From Pilasporangium apinafurcum (lineage: Eukaryota; Oomycota; Peronosporomycetes; Pythiales; Pythiaceae), in contig BCKE01000021.1 of the NCBI GenBank assembly GCA_001600495.1, positions 215,535-279,534 on the forward strand: a DNA stretch of 64,000 nt, given 5' to 3'. The translations under genes and the position numbers were made by a program. Below are positions 57,728 through 64,000 of the stretch, in pieces. The first letter of the stretch is position 1. Every line of letters begins with the position of its first letter. The notes beneath the pieces were generated by a model. It was given only the letters and a program-made list of their open reading frames with translations. It made no database searches and had not been told where the DNA came from.

Positions 57728-59608
57728 ATGGCAAGCGCTCCGCTTCACGAGTCATCGACACAGGCAGACGACTCGCATCACTTCATCCAAATCGAAACCC
57801 CGAAAGCTGGTGGCTCAAAACATACCACAGAAGCACCAAAGTTCTTATTAGAGTGGCACAACCTCTCACTGAAAGTCAAAGTTAAGAATGCCCAAACTAA
57901 ACAAGAAGAAGAGAAAGTGATTTTGAACAATGTGAACGGGTTTGCACGCCCTGGGGAATTGATTGTGATCATGGGACCCTCGGGTGCCGGCAAAAGTTCA
58001 CTCTTGGATTGCATTTCTGGTCGCAATAGTCAAGTCGAGGGAAGTATCACAGTGAACGGCATGCCATGGTCCAAAAAGATGAAGCGCATTGCCTCCTACG
58101 TCATGCAGGACGACCTATTTTATCAGACCATTACTGTGCGAGAGCATTTGATCTTCCAAGCGCGTTTGCGAATGGGTGGCACCTATTCGGAAGAGCTCTA
58201 CACGCAACGTGTGGACGAAGTGATGGAAGAGTTGGGACTCATGAAGTGCCGTGATACGTTGATCGGTGGACCGACGGTGCGCGGGATTTCCGGTGGTGAA
58301 CGCAAACGTTTGTCGTTTGCGACTGAAATCTTGACGAATCCATCCATTTTGTTTGTCGACGAACCAACATCAGGTCTGGACAGCTTCATGGCCGAAACGG
58401 TAGTGAGGGAGCTGCAGCAAATCGCACGTGCTGGACGAACTGTAATTGCCACGATCCATCAGCCATCGTCAGAACTCTTTTCGTTGTTTGACCAGCTCTA
58501 TCTATTGTCCGATGGATCGACTGTGTATCATGGCAAAGCGTCTGAATCGGTGCAATACTTTAGCTCGATCGGGTACCAGTGTCCTGCTTTCATGAATCCA
58601 ACAGATTTCTTCATGCGTCAGCTCGTCGTGATGGATAAAGATACCGACAAGGCTGGCGTTGCCAGAATTGAGCATTTGAAAGAGGAATGGCGAAAGCACA
58701 AGACCCCTCCAGTCGAAACCTCAGGGTTCGAAGTCGTGTTCAACGATAAAGATCGAGATTCCCGTCTGCACACACTGGGCCAGGTGATCGTGCTTGCAAA
58801 TCGAAATGCTGTCCGATTGCTTAGAGATCGGATTGGATTTCGTGCAAATGTCTTCCAAACACTCTTCATTTCTTTGGTCGTGGGGCTGATTTACTTGCAA
58901 TTGGATCTCAACCAAACCGGCATCCAAAATTTTGCTGGTGCGTTCTTCTTTATTGTCGTCAACCAGACGTTTAGTGCTGCCAATCCGACATTCATCACGG
59001 TGCCGCTCGAACTTCCCATCATTCTTCGAGAGTACAAATCTGGCTTGTATCATCTTGCATCGTGGTACTTTTCCAAGAACGTCAGTGAACTACCATTGCA
59101 AGTCGTCATGCCGATTATCTTCTTTGTACCGGTATATTTCTTGATCGGAATCGGCCACGGGTTTGACGTTTACTTCTACATGCAAGTGATCCTCATCCTC
59201 GTCAACAGCTGTGCCATTGGTCTTGGCTACATGGTTTCCTGTCTGTGCCGGCGTGTGGATCTGGCTCCCATCATTGGTGTTGTCATCATCCTGCCGTTCC
59301 TTCTCTTTGGCGGTTTGCTTATTAACTCGGATGATGCACCGGACTACTTTGTGTGGATTCAGTACATTTCCCCGATCAAGTATGGCTATGAAGGCCTAAT
59401 GAAGGTCTACTGGAAGCAAGTTTCAAATATCGTCTGCAACGAAGCTATTGAAAACTGTTCCGCTCGCACAGGAGAAGAAGTACTTCAGAACTTTAGCATG
59501 CGGCATCGATCTGCATTGGGTGACGGGTTCATCCTCTTAGCGATCAACTTTGGCTTCCGAGCGATTGGCTTCTTGGGTTTGTGGTTCAATGCGAAGAGCA
59601 AGAAGTAA
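57728..59608 (+). CDS. half-size ABCG (WBC-type) transporter, copy 2
   Basis: 626 residues from the ATG at 57728 (MASAPLHESSTQADDSHHFI); the eight codons before it are open but begin with TTG, and the Inr match supports the ATG. Motifs: Walker A MGPSGAGKSS, YVMQDDLFYQT, signature VRGISGGERKRLS, Walker B ILFVDEPTSGLDS, H-loop ATIHQPSSELF. Six membrane helices follow, with LREYKSGLYHLASWYF and LLFGGLLINSDDAPDYFVW, ending FNAKSKK. It is a tandem paralogue of the gene at 53215, on the same strand, with a dead copy between. The G+C content and silent-site use are visibly richer than in copy 1, hinting at higher expression or older divergence. Probable lipid or xenobiotic exporter at the plasma membrane. 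Confidence 0.92.
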   Translation: MASAPLHESSTQADDSHHFIQIETPKAGGSKHTTEAPKFLLEWHNLSLKVKVKNAQTKQEEEKVILNNVNGFARPGELIVIMGPSGAGKSSLLDCISGRNSQVEGSITVNGMPWSKKMKRIASYVMQDDLFYQTITVREHLIFQARLRMGGTYSEELYTQRVDEVMEELGLMKCRDTLIGGPTVRGISGGERKRLSFATEILTNPSILFVDEPTSGLDSFMAETVVRELQQIARAGRTVIATIHQPSSELFSLFDQLYLLSDGSTVYHGKASESVQYFSSIGYQCPAFMNPTDFFMRQLVVMDKDTDKAGVARIEHLKEEWRKHKTPPVETSGFEVVFNDKDRDSRLHTLGQVIVLANRNAVRLLRDRIGFRANVFQTLFISLVVGLIYLQLDLNQTGIQNFAGAFFFIVVNQTFSAANPTFITVPLELPIILREYKSGLYHLASWYFSKNVSELPLQVVMPIIFFVPVYFLIGIGHGFDVYFYMQVILILVNSCAIGLGYMVSCLCRRVDLAPIIGVVIILPFLLFGGLLINSDDAPDYFVWIQYISPIKYGYEGLMKVYWKQVSNIVCNEAIENCSARTGEEVLQNFSMRHRSALGDGFILLAINFGFRAIGFLGLWFNAKSKK

Positions 59609-62335
59609 GAGCGAGAGTTCAGTCGAACTTTCCGTTTTCCACCATTTTGATACATCGTTTTCTCTGTTGCTTATTCTTGCATATTCATCATATTCTTTTT
59701 CCAACGCTCATCAATAGTAGATGGAGTCTGGCTCATAGATAAATGCCAATCAATATCACCTTTCTATACGATACTCACAATGGCTTTCATCATGTTATCG
59801 TATCAAAGCATCCATGTCAGCCATCACCATATACTCGCAATATAGGCCGTCAATGTTTTCGCAAGCAACTTGAAACATCGAGGCCCTGCATTATGACTCC
59901 AAAAGAGCATCCTCCGCAGCTGCGCTCCTTACTCTGAATTCTATGGCATTCATTAACGAATCGATTTTTGCCACTGTTTTCATGTTTTCCCACCGCTCCT
60001 TCTTTTTCTCACAGCGTACAGCCGGAACCGCTTTTTGTTGACTTTGCGGCCACCTAGTGAGAATGTTGCCCTTTGCCTCAACATGTCAAGTGAGCCTGAG
60101 TGGATATGTTCAGCATAGCTATCCCTGCTGGTCGTTTCTGTAAGGATTCCCCATCATTTCCATGCATATCGTTCGCTTTTGCGCGACATTACGTGAATCT
60201 ATGCTCATCAACGAATGTTCAAGCAGAAATGCTGAACGCACAGTGTTGCTGGTCTTATTGCCAGCACGACAATGGGTTTGAAGATCCTGTGGTGATCATG
60301 TACAGACGTCTACCCACAATTTGGAAATATTTTATTTTTTAAAATTTTTTGTTTGGTTTCAGCAAAAATAGCGTAATATTCAAAAGAGTAATAACTATTA
60401 CAACTTTATAATTTATCAGAATATACGTCTTGGGGAAAATTTGAAATTGTGGTAGTTGGCAGCCCTATGATACTACTATGATGCACAACAGAACTGGCGA
60501 AGGCTAATGATGGATACCAACCGGGTAAAGGACTATTCACAGAAGCAATCTAGCTTGGATGGCATGTATTAACAGCTACATATGAATCTTGCATTATTAA
60601 AGGTGATACTTATCAGCCTTGTCTTGCTGCTTTCACATTCACTATCTGCTCTTAAGCACCAAGGAGCATTCTGATGATCATATTTTGCAGTACTTTTAGT
60701 GATAGCCATCATTATGACAATACACAGCCAAAATAAATCACTACATGTTGCAAATTTATCGTGCTCGAGTCTTATATGGCTGTACACTGAAGTTGTCGTT
60801 CCAGGCAGTTGAAGATCGAATTGCAAAATAAAACAGAAAATCATTTCACACTGATATCTTATATTCCAAGATCGTATCTACTATTGCATTTTTGCGATAT
60901 CAGCAAAAGTGATTTTGGCAGAGTGCTAGCGGTGGACAGAAAGGCAACAAGATCCAACAGCATGCACAGTTGGATACGCTTCAAGCGAAGTTGGTATAGG
61001 GTAGTGCTGCTCTTTCTATATGTAGATATTAATTTAGAGGATTGGTGTGGAAAAATTGGAATGCTATCAAAAATTACAGCTCGAGATTATTACTTTAAAG
61101 TGGTAATTTTGGGGTTGTGATCTTTCATAACTTCGCACGCGTCACATACAGTACGAATGGTCATTTTCGAATGTATAGTCGGTTCCAACCCTAACCTGAA
61201 TCACAATCAACAACTAAATTTCACGATTAGTTGACTGCGATAAATCATTTCTGGATTGGGAGAGATCCTTCGACAAAAGTGTCCAGATCTGGACAGAATA
61301 TGAACAACAACAAAATGGCAATACTTGAGAAAATTGAGTTTGATGAAAATATTGCAGTGGAGATTGGGAGGAGTTCGTACCGCTCATATCACGCCATGCT
61401 GCACATTTTGTGTGTGTGTGCGTGGTCTTTCTTTCTCTCACACCCATTAACATTTGCGTTCCCCGTCATATGGAGTTCTGACAAGATGGCTTCACCGCTA
61501 CGCTAACTCAGCTGCTCATTCTTTTTTCTTGTGCAGAAGGGCAAGACAGCGGGTACGGCTGGTCTGTACAACAGACCGCCCGTCCACTTCCATAAATCCA
61601 GGATGTACCGCTGTACTTTTAACTTTTGAATCCACGAAATTTCAACGGTGATGTGATATAGTACGCGACAAAAAGTGTAGGTTACCGCTACCAATCCTTT
61701 GGATTCACTCTTTGCATCGTGATCTTACCGGTATGGTTTGCGAAATGAATGAATGGCAGAGCGCTACATCGCATCAAAGAAATGATATTTCTCTATAACA
61801 AATACCTTGGTGCGGATGCTGTGGCACTATTGACCGTGTGATTGTATGTGTGTCACAGGTGTCAAGTTTTTCCAAATTATCACCGGATTGCTGTTTTTTC
61901 CCATCTTTTCGCCGAAAAATTATGGTCGCAACAACTAAAAGCGTATCCTGAAGTGCGATCCTCGCAAATCACTGGTCCACATTGGCTCATTCGCAAGCAT
62001 CTATTGGCTAAAACCCATTTCTATAAACCATCTTGAAGCAGTGCTTCACACCTGCCCGTCCTGTCTGTCAGAGTGGGAGGCACTGAACACACCAGAGAGT
62101 GTTAGACAACACTCAGCGCATCACAATATGTAAGGTTGCGGACGATAGCCAGCGCTTGGTGTATGGCGACCGTGGTCAGAAATCTTTTTGCGCGCATTCG
62201 CACTCAAGAACACGAACGGTGCCACACGCACGCGCTACCGTAGACGTAAAAAAAAACTCAACACACACCGTCCGCGCGGTTTCTTTTTCGCTGTTGATCG
62301 ATCCACAAAGAGAAAATTACAGCATAAGTGGCACC
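59609..62335. other. large intergenic region, 2.7 kb
   Basis: AT-rich, with frames up to about 100 residues (for example 60809-61120) that show no conserved motif and are probably chance. No transposon motif, RNA gene or ankyrin remnant is recognised. The last 200 bp is the likely promoter of the repetitive gene. Confidence 0.5.
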
Positions 62336-64000
62336 ATGTCCACTACCAACGGCAATATTGACGACGTGAATGCGCGCACGGCGGCGGAGGCGATCGCCGT
62401 CGACCAAGGAACCAACGGAGCCAATACGACAACCGTCTATACGAACACAACCACTGGCGAAGTCACGGGAACACCAGTCGGCAACATCAAGATCACGAGA
62501 CGTGTCGTGCAATCGCCTAATGGGCAAACAGTCGTGCTGTCCCCTGGACAGACGGTGACGACAACAACAACGACGCCTAGCCGAACGGTAGTCACGCGAC
62601 ACGTCGAGGGAGCAAACTCCGCAAATGGATCGTCGCCGGACCACGTCCATCACAATGAACTGGAAAATTCACCCGCTCGAGTGACTGTCACGCGCCGTGT
62701 CGTGCACACGCCTGATCACTCGACCACACAGTCTCCTAGTCACACCGTCGTAACACCAGGACGTACAGTAGTAACGAAGCATGTGATTGGAGTGAACTCA
62801 CCGGGGTCCTCTGTATCATCGGATGAGCACGCGCACCAATTTGACTCCGCGGCTCGTGCGGCCGCAACAAGCGGCGTGGATCACACGCCAGGGCGCGTGA
62901 CGATTACGCGTCGCGTGGTCCACTCTCCTGGCCATACCGACAGTCACACTGTGACTACACCTGGCCACAACGTTGTGACACGGCGTGTGGTCAATACGGG
63001 CTCCCCATCATCCGTGACTTCTCTGGAGCAATCGGAAATCCAATCCTCCGCGTCACAAGGAGAAGTGGAGGCAGCCAATGGTGCAAGTAGTACCATCACC
63101 ACGAAAACTACTCCTGGGCGCACGATCGTAACTCGTCGCGTGATTAATGGCTCGCCTGGCTCAGTGTCTTCACAAGAGCAAGTTGAGTACACGGAGTCGG
63201 AAGTACAGGGAGGAGGAGCTGTTGAAGGTACGCCAGCGCGGATCAATGTGACCACACGTACGATCCGCTCTCCTGGTGAAACCATTGTAACTCCTAGTCG
63301 CATTGTCAGCGGCTCATCTGGGTCAGCTACAGCGCAAAAACAAGTCGAGTACACGGAATCGGAAGTGCAAGGTGGTGCGCTAGATGGTGGTAATGTTAAT
63401 GGCACTCCAGCTCGAATTAACGTGACCACGCGCACCATTCAGTCTCCTGGTTTTACATCAGCTACTGCTGCAAGTTCAAGTACATCCAATTCCGGTAATG
63501 TTGTGTCACCACGCGAAGATAAATCGGAAGGTGTGTTGGGTGGTCTGCTTGGTGGCTGGTGGGGAAGAAGGGGCTCAGATGCGGATGCTGACAGCCATCA
63601 AGGAACCCCCAGTCGACTAAATATTTCAACACATACTATCCAAACTCAGGGTGATGCTGGCACTGCTCATCCTCCCCCACCAGTATCACCAGGACGAACC
63701 GTCGTAAGTCACACACGACGTATAGTAGGAAAGCCTTGGGCTGAGGAGGAAGAGGTCGAGTACTTCGAAACGGAAGACCCAGATGAAGAAGTGGAGGATG
63801 ATGTGAATAAGAAAACGAACGAAGAAGAAGAGGTTGTGGATGGTGTTTCAGGTGAAGCCACGCCTGGACGCACTAGCACCACTACTCGTACGATTCGCTC
63901 GCCTGGTGAGACTCGCACTATTGTGACGCCTGGCCGCACTGTGGTGACTCGTCGTGTGATTGGCACGCCTGGATCTGGTGAAGAGCAAGTCGAATATGTC
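62336..64000 (+). CDS. long repetitive Thr/Ser/Val-rich protein (TPGRTVVTRRV repeats), 3' end outside the window
   Basis: The ATG at 62336 opens a frame with no stop to base 64000 (555 codons visible), starting MSTTNGNIDDVNARTAAEAI. It is built from at least eight imperfect repeats combining two motifs: (V/I)T(T/R)R(V/T)(V/I)xSPG, and TPGRTVVTRRV(I/V)G followed by a Ser/Gly turn and often EEQVEYxESE. There is no signal peptide at the start, no membrane helix and few Cys. Between repeats lie acidic runs (EEEEVEYFETEDPDEE) and one WWGRRG patch. The alternating hydrophobic/hydroxyl pattern suggests stacked beta strands. Base composition is more G+C-rich than the flanking DNA, and the repeats differ mainly at silent positions. 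No known family is recognised. A structural or scaffold role is possible but not shown. Confidence 0.8.
   Translation, partial: MSTTNGNIDDVNARTAAEAIAVDQGTNGANTTTVYTNTTTGEVTGTPVGNIKITRRVVQSPNGQTVVLSPGQTVTTTTTTPSRTVVTRHVEGANSANGSSPDHVHHNELENSPARVTVTRRVVHTPDHSTTQSPSHTVVTPGRTVVTKHVIGVNSPGSSVSSDEHAHQFDSAARAAATSGVDHTPGRVTITRRVVHSPGHTDSHTVTTPGHNVVTRRVVNTGSPSSVTSLEQSEIQSSASQGEVEAANGASSTITTKTTPGRTIVTRRVINGSPGSVSSQEQVEYTESEVQGGGAVEGTPARINVTTRTIRSPGETIVTPSRIVSGSSGSATAQKQVEYTESEVQGGALDGGNVNGTPARINVTTRTIQSPGFTSATAASSSTSNSGNVVSPREDKSEGVLGGLLGGWWGRRGSDADADSHQGTPSRLNISTHTIQTQGDAGTAHPPPPVSPGRTVVSHTRRIVGKPWAEEEEVEYFETEDPDEEVEDDVNKKTNEEEEVVDGVSGEATPGRTSTTTRTIRSPGETRTIVTPGRTVVTRRVIGTPGSGEEQVEYV

Noticed and set aside
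59609-62335. Retroelement or large transposon in the 2.7-kb gap
   Set aside because: No reverse transcriptase, integrase, capsid or transposase motif in any frame.
62944-63438. Minus-strand frames within the TPGRTVVTRRV repeat region (also 63709-63966)
   Set aside because: They are antisense shadows of the long plus-strand frame, which is continuous and has silent-site variation.
1-64000. tRNA, rRNA or snRNA genes
   Set aside because: I looked for the GGTTCGAATCC-type B box with a matching cloverleaf and for conserved rRNA strings and found none; a covariance-model scan would be needed to be certain.

Overview
The window is nuclear DNA from an oomycete (stramenopile), most likely on the Peronosporales/Pythium side. 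Four things point there. Genes have short GT-AG introns (63-121 nt, which I placed by reading frame). There are many ankyrin proteins of the 'GHLxVVxWLHxxRxEGCTxxAMDxAA' type. PDR and half-size ABCG transporters sit beside tannase-type esterases. At least two genes carry a close match to the oomycete Inr+FPR core promoter. Base composition is moderately AT-rich. Several gene models start at an ATG inside a longer open frame, because TTG and GTG are not expected as starts in this nucleus.

Layout. 1-3.7 kb: a degrading nest of WLH-type ankyrin genes (one cut by the window edge, one on the opposite strand, one reduced to its N-terminal module). 4.3-6.5 kb: the C-terminal half of a PDR transporter with no obvious start. 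8.7-10.5 kb: a secreted tannase/feruloyl esterase, whose single-N bases all fall at third codon positions. 11.6-13.9 kb: three tandem, diverged small membrane proteins with a Cys-rich segment, which I do not recognise as any known family. 14.4-16.3 kb: a decayed Fanzor (eukaryotic TnpB-like RNA-guided nuclease) element. 17.9-21.5 kb: two intact tandem WLH-ankyrin genes, then an ankyrin fossil.

22.2-39.7 kb is a dense housekeeping block: XRCC4-like NHEJ factor, STIMATE-type membrane protein, Rab geranylgeranyl transferase alpha, PPTC7-type PP2C, CBS-domain protein, a second Fanzor copy, an acidic protein, bZIP factor, CHTOP/FoP-like RNA export factor, NicO-type metal transporter, REEP/HVA22 protein with an extra C-terminal domain, and a seven-pass cyclase-like protein. 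42.9-51.8 kb: a large ankyrin/pseudokinase/kinase protein, a ferric-reductase/NOX-like flavocytochrome and a secreted S33-type peptidase. 53.2-59.6 kb: two half-size ABCG transporters with a dead third copy between them. From 62.3 kb to the right edge: a long repetitive open frame encoding TPGRTVVTRRV-type repeats.

The most unusual system is the Fanzor family together with a set of short palindromes. The two Fanzor copies share the same frame break and the same stop position, so they appear to descend from one already damaged ancestor. Both keep an identical 48-nt non-coding 3' end with a perfect hairpin, a candidate guide-RNA scaffold. One copy ends exactly at a perfect 64-bp palindrome made of two head-to-head 'TAGCCTTTATTCCCC' ends. 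Related palindromes lie at 16.7 kb and 40.8 kb, where the inner core looks inverted between the two loci, and a single arm lies at 28.6 kb.
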